From Clostridium guangxiense (lineage in GTDB: Bacteria; Bacillota; Clostridia; Clostridiales; Clostridiaceae): a stretch of 51,295 bases of DNA. Under the pieces are notes generated by a model that saw only the letters and a program-made list of their open reading frames with translations, ran no database searches and had not been told where the DNA came from. Both the position numbers and the translations under genes were made by a program. The stretch's first letter is position 1; every line of letters starts with the position of its first letter. The stretch covers positions 1-51,295 of the forward strand of contig NZ_JAJNKE010000031.1 of assembly GCF_021043395.1 (NCBI RefSeq). Reading direction: 5' to 3'. Below are positions 43,249 through 51,295 of this stretch, piece by piece.

Positions 43249-45008
43249 AAGCATATTTTAGAGCAGTTTACTTAATTGCCAAATCAGCTAAAAAGCAGTT
43301 TTATACAATTTTAATTTTGTCTATATTGGTCGGTATGTTAGAAGGTTTGCAAGTTAAATTTAATGTTCTTATTCTGACTGCCCTGCAAAATATTATAGGA
43401 GGAGGAAATAATTATACTGCACTTATAATACCCTTTATTGCATTTGTTGTAATTTGTCCAAGCTACTATTTGTATACTCCAGCCGATGCGTACTTAAGAT
43501 CTTTACTTTTACAGAAATTTAGGATTCAATTATTAAAAAATGTATATAATAAAGTGCTAAATACAGAAATGAAATTATTTGAAGACAATGAACTTTATGA
43601 TAATATATATAAAGCACAAGAGAATGCTTACAATGACAGTATTATGGATATTGTGAATTCCATTATTTATATCCCTTTGCTTGTTTCTGCAATTGGATCT
43701 ATATTTTCGATTATTGGTTCTTACAATCCAATGCTTATGCTTCTAGCTGTTTTCACGATGATTCCTTATTTTATTTCACGCTATTTACGTGGAGAGGAAT
43801 ATTTTATTTTGCGTAATAATCAAACAGAAAAGTTAAGAGTTACGGATTATTTGTGGGGAATTTTATGCGGTAGAAATACGAATAGGGATATGCGTATATT
43901 TGGTACAAATGATTATATGCAAAAAAAATATTATGATAATTTGAAAGAAATAACAGATGATGTTTGGAAGTATGAAAAAAAGCAATTCATAAGAACTGCA
44001 ATATTAGATTCCTGCCGTCCTATTGGATTAGGAATAGGCATAATATTGTCGTCTTATATGGCATTTCACGGTGATATTACTGTTTCTGTATTTGCAGCTA
44101 TGCTGACAGCATTTTCTACAGTTCAAGAGCATGCAGAGGGTTTAATAGATAAGGTAACGAAAACAATAAATAGCATTCCTTTTATATCAAATTATTTTAA
44201 CTTAATTAATAATAAAGATGGGATAAAGCAAGGACATGAAGAGCTTACAGAGCCAATTCATACCATTCAATTTATTAATGTATGTTTTAGATATCCTCAT
44301 AGTAAAGAGGGCACAATAAAGAATTTAAGCTTAACTATTAATAAAAATGAAAGTATTTCTATTTTAGGTGAAAATGGTGCGGGGAAAAGTACACTTTCTA
44401 AGTTGATTTTAGGATTATATACACCGACTTTAGGAGATATTTTATACAATGGCGTGAGTATTTTTAAATTAAATAGAAATAAGCTCTATGAAAGAGTTTC
44501 CGCTGTATTTCAAGATTTCACAAGGTACCAGATGACGGTTGGTGAAAATATAGGTTTTGGAAAATCAGATATGCTTTATGATAAGTCATATGTAGAGGAA
44601 TACATTAAAAATCATAGCTATTTAGAGTTCATTCAAAATTATCAACACGGGGTTGATACTATACTGGGACGTGAATATGGAGGAATAGATATCTCTGGAG
44701 GACAATGGCAAAAAGTCGCAATTGCAAGAGGAGATATTAAAACTTCTGATTTGATAGTTTTAGATGAACCAACAGCTTCTTTAGACCCACTAGCTGAAGC
44801 AGGTATATTCAAGAAATTCTTAGAAATGTCATCAGGAAAGATTTCTCTTATTGTATCTCATAGAATTGGTGCTGCAAGATTATCAAATAGAATTCTTGTC
44901 ATGAGTGATGGAGGTATTGTAGAGGATGGAACACCAGAGAAGTTACTTAACCAAAATGGTATATACACGCAATTGTATAAATCTCAATCTTATTGGTATC
45001 AGCAATAG
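43245..45008 (+). CDS. ABC exporter, fused membrane and ATPase domains
   Basis: This 587-residue protein has about six membrane helices in residues 1-320 and an ATPase domain with Walker A GENGAGKST, signature ISGGQWQKVAIARG and Walker B LIVLDEPTASLDP. The ATG overlaps the previous stop by 4 nt and has GGAGGAG upstream, so it was built for coupled expression with the half-gene at 41883. With that partner broken, it may act as a homodimer or be idle. The loop LRGEEYFILRNNQTEKLRVT resembles exporters linked to peptide or lantibiotic export, but the substrate is unknown. Confidence 0.88.
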   Translation: MKAYFRAVYLIAKSAKKQFYTILILSILVGMLEGLQVKFNVLILTALQNIIGGGNNYTALIIPFIAFVVICPSYYLYTPADAYLRSLLLQKFRIQLLKNVYNKVLNTEMKLFEDNELYDNIYKAQENAYNDSIMDIVNSIIYIPLLVSAIGSIFSIIGSYNPMLMLLAVFTMIPYFISRYLRGEEYFILRNNQTEKLRVTDYLWGILCGRNTNRDMRIFGTNDYMQKKYYDNLKEITDDVWKYEKKQFIRTAILDSCRPIGLGIGIILSSYMAFHGDITVSVFAAMLTAFSTVQEHAEGLIDKVTKTINSIPFISNYFNLINNKDGIKQGHEELTEPIHTIQFINVCFRYPHSKEGTIKNLSLTINKNESISILGENGAGKSTLSKLILGLYTPTLGDILYNGVSIFKLNRNKLYERVSAVFQDFTRYQMTVGENIGFGKSDMLYDKSYVEEYIKNHSYLEFIQNYQHGVDTILGREYGGIDISGGQWQKVAIARGDIKTSDLIVLDEPTASLDPLAEAGIFKKFLEMSSGKISLIVSHRIGAARLSNRILVMSDGGIVEDGTPEKLLNQNGIYTQLYKSQSYWYQQ

Positions 45009-45011
45009 TGG

Positions 45012-45040
45012 TTGTAATTTATGAATAAACACGCTATAAT
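45012..45040 (+). promoter_or_regulatory. Promoter of the binding-protein gene at 45165
   Basis: TTGTAA (45012-45017) and TATAAT (45035-45040) are 17 nt apart, predicting a start near 45047 and a leader of about 118 nt. Confidence 0.65.
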
Positions 45041-45048
45041 ATTTATAA

Positions 45049-45140
45049 ATATACATGTAGATATAGAGGCGATATAGGTAGGTCGTCCTATGATGGAAAC
45101 ATCATATATAAATCTTGTATTTAAATGCAAGCGTGTATAT
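45049..45140 (+). ncRNA. Candidate structured 5' leader RNA (possible riboswitch)
   Basis: A 9-bp closing stem (ATATACATG at 45049 with CGTGTATAT at 45132-45140) encloses three hairpins: TAGG-TCGT-CCTA, TATGATG-GAAA-CATCATA with a GAAA tetraloop, and CTTGTAT-TTAA-ATGCAAG. The fold starts almost at the predicted transcript start and ends 10 nt before the GGGGAG site of an amino-acid binding protein gene. It does not match any riboswitch class I can recall. Confidence 0.5.
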
Positions 45141-45164
45141 ATTATGAGTTAGGGGAGCGGTTTT

Positions 45165-45965
45165 ATGAAAAAGAAAATATCAATAATATTAGCCTTAATG
45201 CTCTGCATATCACTTCTTGCAGGCTGTTCTACTGGTAGTAAGGGCAAGGATGATTCATTGGATAGTGTTAAAAAGGCAGGAGTTATAAAGGTAGGACTTT
45301 CTGATGATTATCCTCCAATGGAATTTAGAGACAAAGATAATAAAATAGCTGGTTTTGATATTGATGTTGCAAATGCAGTGGCAAAAAAACTTGGAGTTAA
45401 GCTTCAAATAGTTACAAATGCCTATGATGGTATTTTTTTAGCGCTTAATTCTAAAAAATTTGATTTTGTACAGTCAACTGTTAGCATAACTGATGATAGA
45501 AAGAAAAAAATGCTTTTTTCTGATCCATATATAAATGGAGGCTGTGCTATATTCTTAAAAACTGGCGATAATTCAATAAAAAGTCCAGATGATCTTAAGG
45601 GGAAGGTTGTAGGATGTCAAGCAGGAACAACCTCACAGGATGCTTTAAGCAAGCTCTCAGGACTTAAAGATGTAAAAAAATATGAAGCTACAACGGATGC
45701 TTTTTTAGATCTTCAAAATGGAAGAATAGCAGCAGTAGTTGCTGACCCAATGGTAGGAGATTACTACATGGTTAAAAACCCTGGAAAGTTTAAAAAGGTA
45801 GAAAAATATTTAGGCAAAGAACCAATAGGAGCTGCTTTTAGAAAAAATGATAAAGCCTTAAAAGACGCTTATCAAAAAGCATACAATGAACTTAAAAAGG
45901 ACGGAGCTATATCAAAGATATCAAATAAGTGGTTTGGATATGATGTAACAAAGAGTGATAATTAA
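45165..45965 (+). CDS. Amino-acid ABC transporter substrate-binding lipoprotein (orphan)
   Basis: This 266-residue family 3 binding protein has a lipobox LLAGC (Cys20) and the usual DYPPMEFRDKD, GFDIDVANAVAKKLG and DLKGKVVGCQAG segments. It resembles the protein at 2252 in length and sequence, so the two are paralogues. No permease or ATPase lies beside it, and a strong terminator follows, so it must use transporter parts encoded elsewhere. Its structured leader suggests control at the RNA level. The ligand is unknown. Confidence 0.92.
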   Translation: MKKKISIILALMLCISLLAGCSTGSKGKDDSLDSVKKAGVIKVGLSDDYPPMEFRDKDNKIAGFDIDVANAVAKKLGVKLQIVTNAYDGIFLALNSKKFDFVQSTVSITDDRKKKMLFSDPYINGGCAIFLKTGDNSIKSPDDLKGKVVGCQAGTTSQDALSKLSGLKDVKKYEATTDAFLDLQNGRIAAVVADPMVGDYYMVKNPGKFKKVEKYLGKEPIGAAFRKNDKALKDAYQKAYNELKKDGAISKISNKWFGYDVTKSDN

Positions 45966-45978
45966 ATTTAACTACTTA

Positions 45979-46015
45979 AAGGTGCACAGAATGTAAGAAT
46001 TCTGTGCACCTTTAT
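45979..46015 (+). terminator. Intrinsic terminator of the binding-protein gene
   Basis: GGTGCACAGAAT pairs with ATTCTGTGCACC across a short loop and is followed by TTTAT. Confidence 0.85.
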
Positions 46016-46193
46016 AGTTGGCTTTGTTTTAAATTTAGACTTTGTATTCATAAAAGTAGAAAATAAGGCAAAAATAATTATAGGCTGTAACATAAATGGA
46101 ATTGTGGTAGAATTGTATATAATGCGTTGGAAAATTAAATTAACAAGAATGATTTATCTATACATAAAAATATTGTAAGTGGGTGATCTTTAT

Positions 46194-47549
46194 ATGATAG
46201 AAGTGCCTGAGAAGCCTAGTTATGTCGTAAGTATACTTCAAAAAAATAAATTCAAAGCCTATATTGTCGGTGGATGTGTAAGAGACAGCTTGCTTTTAAA
46301 AGAGCCAAATGACTGGGATATAGCAACGTCAGCAAAGCCAGAAGATATGATAAAAATATTTGAAAAGGCAGGACATAAAGTGATTCCTACAGGCTTAAAG
46401 CATGGAACTGTGACTGTAATGATTGACAAGAATGGGTATGAAATTACAACGTTTCGTATAGATGGAGAATATTCAGACGGAAGACATCCTGATAGTGTTG
46501 AATTTACAGATGATTTAAAAGAGGACTTATCCAGAAGGGACTTTACAATAAATTCTATGGCGTACAATGAAAAAGATGGTTTAGTGGATTATTTTAATGG
46601 ATATGAGGATTTAAATAATAAAGTGGTAAGATGCGTTGGGAATCCTGATAAAAGATTTAATGAGGATGCACTTAGAATGCTTAGGGCAATAAGATTTTCA
46701 GCACAATTAAGCTTTAAAATTGAAGAAAAAACAGCAGAGGCCATAAAATCAAATCATAGTCTTATTAAAAAGGTATCTGTAGAGAGAATACAAAATGAAA
46801 TAAATAAAATTTTAATGTCACATAACCCAAATTATTTAGCAAATCTTTATGACTATCAATTATTAGATTATATAATTCCGGAGTATTCAATTTGCTTTAA
46901 GTGTGAGCAAAACAATCCAAATCATATTTATAACGTAGGCGTTCATATAGAAAAATCTTTAGGATATGTGGAAGGAAATTTACCACTTAGACTTACTATG
47001 CTTTTTCATGACATTGGAAAACCGCTTTGTAAAACTAGAGATGATAAGGGAATAGATCATTTTTATGGTCATCAGGAAAAATCCTTTCTTATGGCAGAAA
47101 ATATACTAAAAAGATTAAAATATGATAATGCCACTATAGAGAAGGTGAAAATTCTTGTTAAGTTTCATGATGTTGAGTTGAACACTTTTAGACAGGTAAG
47201 AAAGGTTTTAAGTATTATAGGAGAAAGAAACTTTATTGATTTACTAAAAATAAAAGAAGCGGATATAAGGTCACAAAATCCAGAGTATTATGAAGAGCGT
47301 CATGAAAAAATTAACCTTGCTAAAGAAATGTTTAAAAAGGTTATTGCTGAAAACAATTGCTTTAAATTAAAAGATTTAGCTGTAAATGGCCGCGATTTGA
47401 TAAATATTGGAATAAAAGATGGAAGACTTATAGGTAAAATACTTAATAAGTTGCTTGAAATTGTTATTGAAAAACCTGAAACTAATAATAAAAGTGAGTT
47501 GTTACGAGCCGCCAAAGACATGCTGGATATTTTTCAGAATTCCAATTAA
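46194..47549 (+). CDS. cca: CCA tRNA nucleotidyltransferase
   Basis: This protein of about 451 residues adds or repairs the 3' CCA end of tRNAs. The N-terminal nucleotidyltransferase domain has GGCVRD (26-31), the metal-binding DWD (40-42) and RRDFTINSMAYNE; an RNA-binding head follows (RFNEDALRMLRAIRFSAQL). An HD domain (LFHDIGKP, then GHQEKS) lies in the second half, as in HD-containing bacterial CCA enzymes. I start at ATG 46194 with GGGTGAT upstream; the in-frame GTG at 46179 is less likely. Confidence 0.92.
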   Translation: MIEVPEKPSYVVSILQKNKFKAYIVGGCVRDSLLLKEPNDWDIATSAKPEDMIKIFEKAGHKVIPTGLKHGTVTVMIDKNGYEITTFRIDGEYSDGRHPDSVEFTDDLKEDLSRRDFTINSMAYNEKDGLVDYFNGYEDLNNKVVRCVGNPDKRFNEDALRMLRAIRFSAQLSFKIEEKTAEAIKSNHSLIKKVSVERIQNEINKILMSHNPNYLANLYDYQLLDYIIPEYSICFKCEQNNPNHIYNVGVHIEKSLGYVEGNLPLRLTMLFHDIGKPLCKTRDDKGIDHFYGHQEKSFLMAENILKRLKYDNATIEKVKILVKFHDVELNTFRQVRKVLSIIGERNFIDLLKIKEADIRSQNPEYYEERHEKINLAKEMFKKVIAENNCFKLKDLAVNGRDLINIGIKDGRLIGKILNKLLEIVIEKPETNNKSELLRAAKDMLDIFQNSN

Positions 47550-47610
47550 TATACGATAATTATAATAGATATAAGACTTATAATTTTTGTGATATTTAAG
47601 GAGGATATTT

Positions 47611-48405
47611 ATGAGCGAGAAGCATGCAGAGATAATCATAGAAAATGATATATATTTTATGGAAACTGTATTAGATAAAATTATAATTAACGATGGATAT
47701 GAAGGTATTGAAGTCTTGGATTGTAATCTTAAATTGGTAAGGAAAATAAATATTTTTAAAGATATTGTTATACATTATTCTTATGTAAATAGCAAATCTG
47801 ATGAGATAATTTTATTTTGCCCAGAAAATGGATGCTTTGTACATATTAATCTTAATAATTATGATGTTAAAACTATTTTTATTAAAAATACCTTAAAGAA
47901 TGTTATATTTTCCAAAGTCTATTTATGGTACGATAATGATATTATAATACTTGATTTATATAATATGACTTTTATAAGAATGGATTTGAATAAGGGCAAT
48001 TTAGAAATACTTAAAGAGGAAGAAATTATGGGGCTATATCCTTCATTTTATAGATTTTGTAATTACATTAATATAAAAAGTGTAATCGATATCGCGTCCA
48101 AGAACTATAAGGCAATTGTACAGAATGGTAATAATGAATTTTTTGTATACAATTTAGATGGAAGCTTTAAAAAAATAAATATAGAAAATACCCTTGACAT
48201 AATTGATTTTATATACAATGAAGGAAATATAGGGATTGTCTATGGGGATTATGTAAAGATAATTGGAAATAATAATAAAAAATTAATAAAATGTGAAGAA
48301 GGGGATGTGTTTTTAAAAGCGTCATACTTAGAAAATGGAAATTTAGTGGTATTAAGCTGTGATAAGTTAAAGCAGTTGCAGAGCAAAGTATTAATATTTG
48401 GTTAA
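47611..48405 (+). CDS. Hypothetical protein, probably beta-propeller-like
   Basis: This 264-residue protein has no signal peptide and no motif I recognise. It is rich in Ile, Asn and Asp and shows recurring beta-strand units separated by short polar turns (for example IEVLDCNLKLVRKINIF, DIIILDLYNMTFIRMDL, EFFVYNLDGSFKKINI), which suggests a small propeller or repeat fold. AAGGAGG precedes the ATG. It stands between cca and a glycosyltransferase gene with no clear operon link. Confidence 0.7.
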   Translation: MSEKHAEIIIENDIYFMETVLDKIIINDGYEGIEVLDCNLKLVRKINIFKDIVIHYSYVNSKSDEIILFCPENGCFVHINLNNYDVKTIFIKNTLKNVIFSKVYLWYDNDIIILDLYNMTFIRMDLNKGNLEILKEEEIMGLYPSFYRFCNYINIKSVIDIASKNYKAIVQNGNNEFFVYNLDGSFKKINIENTLDIIDFIYNEGNIGIVYGDYVKIIGNNNKKLIKCEEGDVFLKASYLENGNLVVLSCDKLKQLQSKVLIFG

Positions 48406-48566
48406 AATTACAGTAATAACTTACGCTTAATGCTTATTTGACGTTTACTAATAAGACATATATAATTATAAGGAAAAGGTTGTACCTAGCACTATATAAA
48501 TTAAGTTACTTATAATTTGAATATAATGGCGCTTAAAGATTTGAAATTTATTTAGGGAGGATAATA

Positions 48567-49844
48567 ATGAAAGAAATCGGAAATATACTAATCTTTTTTT
48601 CAAATTCACTAACATATTTCGCCTTTGTTTTCTCCATATATTATTTAATAATAGCTTTGTTTGGAATTTATAAAAAAGGGAATTTAAAATTAATAAAGCC
48701 TGAAAAAAAGTTTGCACTAATAGTTGCTGCTCATAATGAAGAGGTTGTTATTAACGATATAATAGTTAGTTTGAATAATTTAGATTATCCTAAGGAATTG
48801 TATGATACATTTGTAATTGCTGATAACTGTACAGATAACACAGCTAAGAAAGCAAGAGAAGCTGGGGCTTTAGTTCACGAAAGATTTAATGACAAGAAAA
48901 AGGGAAAAGGTTATGCATTGGAGTGGATGTTTAACAAAATATTTAACATGGATAAAAAATATGATGCGGTATGTATTTTTGACGCTGATAATCTTGTATC
49001 CAGAAACTTTTTAAAGGAAATGAATAAAAAACTTTATTCAGGTTCTAGGGTAATTCAAGGCTATTTAGATAGCAAAAACCCTATGGATACTTGGATTACT
49101 GGAAGCTATTCAATAACATTTTGGGCAAATAATAGAATGGCTCAGCTTTCAAGAGTCAATCTTGGAATTTCAAGTCAACTTGGTGGTACTGGATGCTGCA
49201 TGGACATAGAAATACTTAAAGAATTAGGCTGGGGAGCCACTTGTTTAACAGAGGATTTAGAGTTTACTTGCAAATTAGTATCCAATGGATATAAAGTTGA
49301 TTTTGCTTATGATGCAGTTGTTTATGATGAGAAACCTCTTACATTAATTCAATCTTGGAGACAGAGAAAAAGGTGGATGCAGGGTTTTGTAGATGTAAGT
49401 AGCAGATACTTTTTTAAACTTATAAAAATGGGCATAAGAAAGGCAAGTTTTACGGCAATAGATTGCGCGATTTATACTATTCAACCTATACTATTTATTT
49501 TATTTGGTTTAACAACACTTATAAATATGGTGGGAGTAGTTATACAGCTTTTTAATTATTCGAATAACTATAATAGCATTGCAGTTTCACACCACAGTAT
49601 TAGTGCGCTTGCTATATTTATGTCTATAGTTGGAGTAGTAATTTATTTATATACACCAATTTTGCTTATTGCAGAGAGAAAATTTAATTTTAAAGTACTA
49701 ATATATTATATAATAATGCCAATTTATATAATAACATGGTTACCTATTTGCATACAGGCAATTTTAGATAAAGATAATAAGGAATGGGACCATACAATAC
49801 ATAGCAGAAGTGTTAATATTAGCGATTTAGAAAAAACGCATTAG
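48567..49844 (+). CDS. Processive family 2 glycosyltransferase, membrane-bound
   Basis: This 425-residue protein has an N-terminal membrane helix, a GT-A domain with DADN (metal-binding DxD), TEDLEF and the QxxRW-type motif QSWRQRKRWMQG, and about three membrane helices at the C-terminus. This layout is that of BcsA/IcaA-like enzymes that polymerise and export a polysaccharide, such as poly-GlcNAc. AGGGAGG precedes the ATG. No partner genes for cellulose or PNAG lie next to it, so the polymer is not defined. Confidence 0.87.
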   Translation: MKEIGNILIFFSNSLTYFAFVFSIYYLIIALFGIYKKGNLKLIKPEKKFALIVAAHNEEVVINDIIVSLNNLDYPKELYDTFVIADNCTDNTAKKAREAGALVHERFNDKKKGKGYALEWMFNKIFNMDKKYDAVCIFDADNLVSRNFLKEMNKKLYSGSRVIQGYLDSKNPMDTWITGSYSITFWANNRMAQLSRVNLGISSQLGGTGCCMDIEILKELGWGATCLTEDLEFTCKLVSNGYKVDFAYDAVVYDEKPLTLIQSWRQRKRWMQGFVDVSSRYFFKLIKMGIRKASFTAIDCAIYTIQPILFILFGLTTLINMVGVVIQLFNYSNNYNSIAVSHHSISALAIFMSIVGVVIYLYTPILLIAERKFNFKVLIYYIIMPIYIITWLPICIQAILDKDNKEWDHTIHSRSVNISDLEKTH

Positions 49845-49889
49845 AGTTTATTTAACTTAGGAATATAAGAAATGTGTGGGGATGTTTGG

Positions 49890-50354
49890 TTGAGTAAGAT
49901 TTTTCGATTGATTAGTGTTGTGGTTATAATTATTTTTATGACTTCAGGTTGCATAGATCAAGGAAGTGTAACAGTTAAGGAATTTGATGAAAAAATTAAA
50001 AATATTGGAGATATATCTACATTAAAAAAAGAAGATGCTAAAGGACTTGAAGATTTATATAAGATAAATAAAGTTGAACTTACAGATTTTGCTTTATATA
50101 CATCAAAATCCAAAGATAATCCTGAAGAAATTTTAGTTCTTAAAGTTAAGTATTTAAGTAGTATAAATGAACTTAGGTATAAGATACAAAAAAGGTTAAA
50201 TGAACGAGCTAATGATTTTAAAGGAAGTTCACCTGAGAAATATAAGTTAATTAAAAATAGTTTATTGCAGGATAGACAAAATTTTATAATTTTTGTTATT
50301 TCTAAGGATAAGTCAAAAGTAGAAAAAGCATTTGATAAGATGGTTAAAAATTAA
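49890..50354 (+). CDS. Small lipoprotein, DUF4358-like
   Basis: This protein of about 154 residues has a signal peptide ending in lipobox TSGC and a mature domain containing EILVLKVKYL and a helical end, resembling DUF4358 lipoproteins of Firmicutes. I start at TTG (49890), which gives a normal signal peptide (MSKIFRLISVVVIIIFMTSG) and has GGGGA upstream; the ATG at 49872 adds six odd residues and has no site. Its function is unknown. A terminator follows. Confidence 0.7.
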   Translation: MSKIFRLISVVVIIIFMTSGCIDQGSVTVKEFDEKIKNIGDISTLKKEDAKGLEDLYKINKVELTDFALYTSKSKDNPEEILVLKVKYLSSINELRYKIQKRLNERANDFKGSSPEKYKLIKNSLLQDRQNFIIFVISKDKSKVEKAFDKMVKN

Positions 50355-50363
50355 TTTTATGAG

Positions 50364-50398
50364 AAATGATAGAGTTTTTATTAATCCTATCATTTTTT
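50364..50398 (+). terminator. Intrinsic terminator of the lipoprotein gene
   Basis: AAATGATAG pairs with CTATCATTT and is followed by TTTG. Confidence 0.8.
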
Positions 50399-50582
50399 GC
50401 TTTATCCTTTACGAGAAGTAACAGTACTTTTTTAAATTATTTGTTAAAAAATTTTAAATTGTGTGATATAATAATCTTGAATTTCTTTGGAAACAGTATT
50501 CTTCTGAAACTGTAGCCTAAATAAAATTAATTTATATTATTCGACTTATATCCTTAAAGTGGAATAAGAACGGAGGGAAAAA

Positions 50583-51176
50583 TTGAATAAAAATGTATTA
50601 GCTAAGAGTAAATTTGAGACAAGGCAACTAACTATTGTTGGGCTGTTATCTGCAATTTCTGTAACTTTGGGACTAACTGGTTATGGCTTCATACCATTTC
50701 CAATTGCTCATGCAACAATTATGCACATTCCAGTAATTATAGGTGCAATTATAGAAGGACCTGTTGTTGGAATTTTAGTAGGACTTATGTTTGGAGTATT
50801 TAGTATGATCCAAAATATGATGACTCCTAGTGTGCTTTCTTTTGCCTTTATGAATCCATTGGTTGCAATTTTACCAAGAGTGCTTATAGGGGTTACTGCT
50901 TATTATACTTATGCATTACTTAAAAAGTGCAATGAACCACTTAGAATTGGTATAACCGCTGTAGTTGGAACACTTACCAATACTGTTGGAGTACTTACAA
51001 TGATTTATTTCTTGTATGCAGAAAGATATGCACAGGCTGCTAAAATAAGTGTAAGTGGTGCTGCAAAAGCTATATATGGGGTTGCTGGGCTTAATGGTTC
51101 TATAGAATCTGCTGTTGCAGTTGTTATAATAGTGCCAGTTGTATTAGCTATAAAGAAAATAAGAGGACGTAGTTAA
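50583..51176 (+). CDS. ECF transporter S component, vitamin uptake
   Basis: This 197-residue membrane protein has about six helices and the FPIAHATIMHIPVIIGAIIEGPVVGILVGLMFG segment of ECF substrate-binding subunits, closest in my reading to the pantothenate-type group. It would work with the shared EcfAA'T module encoded elsewhere. It starts at TTG (50583) with CGGAGGG 7 nt upstream. Two small hairpins lie in the leader (around 50492-50516 and 50548-50569), but I could not match a known riboswitch. The vitamin is not certain. Confidence 0.85.
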   Translation: MNKNVLAKSKFETRQLTIVGLLSAISVTLGLTGYGFIPFPIAHATIMHIPVIIGAIIEGPVVGILVGLMFGVFSMIQNMMTPSVLSFAFMNPLVAILPRVLIGVTAYYTYALLKKCNEPLRIGITAVVGTLTNTVGVLTMIYFLYAERYAQAAKISVSGAAKAIYGVAGLNGSIESAVAVVIIVPVVLAIKKIRGRS

Positions 51177-51186
51177 GGAATATATA

Positions 51187-51222
51187 TTGCACAAGCTATA
51201 TGAGGCTTGTGCAATTTTTTGT
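51187..51222 (+). terminator. Intrinsic terminator of the ECF S-component gene
   Basis: TTGCACAAGC pairs with GCTTGTGCAA and is followed by TTTTTTG. A second hairpin, CCACTTGC/GCAAGTGG, lies at 51235-51253. Confidence 0.88.
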
Positions 51223-51295
51223 GTAACGAAGGAAACCACTTGCTAAGCAAGTGGAAGAAAAAAGGCTTATGCCGTTGAGCAGAAAAAAACTCCTA

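Noticed and set aside
45049-45140. Lysine riboswitch, suggested by the AGAGGCG stretch
   Set aside because: The lysine riboswitch is much longer, with five helices and further conserved core sequence absent here.
51283-51295. Third copy of the 40302 palindromic element at the right edge
   Set aside because: Only about 12 matching bases are visible before the window ends, too few to call.

Overview
The window reads as chromosomal DNA of a spore-forming Clostridium (sensu stricto group). It is very AT-rich, ribosome binding sites are of the AGGAGG type, TTG and GTG starts are common, a CotF-type spore coat gene is present, and most proteins look clostridial. I cannot name the species. No rRNA or tRNA gene was seen.

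Layout. 1-7000: an IclR regulator divergent from a ureohydrolase plus amino-acid ABC transporter operon, then a GH1 phospho-beta-glycosidase with its GntR regulator. 7000-14300: an anchored GH13 amylase, a hemerythrin protein, a broken MarR gene beside an MFS exporter, a large GT39 membrane glycosyltransferase, and three scattered paralogues of an unannotated 51-residue membrane peptide. 14800-18100: a MarR regulator and a pair of ArsA/Get3-type ATPases separated by a 66-residue gene. 18180-18671: a spore coat protein.

18800-33200 is the defence island. It holds a decayed CRISPR relic, an Rpn nuclease gene, array 1 (15 repeats), cas6, array 2 (12 repeats), a second Rpn copy with a large internal deletion, a seven-gene type III-B operon (cmr1, cmr2/cas10, cmr3, a CARF plus PD-(D/E)xK nuclease, cmr4, cmr5, cmr6) and array 3 (18 repeats). 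All three arrays have near-identical leaders of 151-152 nt. Cas10 keeps its GGDD cyclase motif but has no N-terminal HD nuclease, so the system probably makes cyclic oligoadenylate that activates the Card1/Can2-like nuclease encoded inside the operon. No cas1 or cas2 is in the window.

33300-51295 is ordinary chromosome: small redox and metabolic genes, a chemoreceptor, trpS, an AraC regulator, a heterodimeric ABC exporter with one half broken, an amino-acid binding lipoprotein behind a structured leader, the CCA-adding enzyme, a GT2 glycosyltransferase, a small lipoprotein and an ECF transporter S component. Two families of MITE-like palindromic repeats lie around 36.0-36.3 kb and 40.3-40.8 kb, and one also touches the left end of the window.

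The observations I rate highest are the three-copy 51-residue peptide family with a shared promoter, a copy of the CRISPR leader end in front of trpS, the relic array in front of the first Rpn gene, the CARF nuclease inside the cmr operon, the putative MarR operator shared by the marR and arsA promoters, and the structured RNA before the 45.2-kb binding protein gene.
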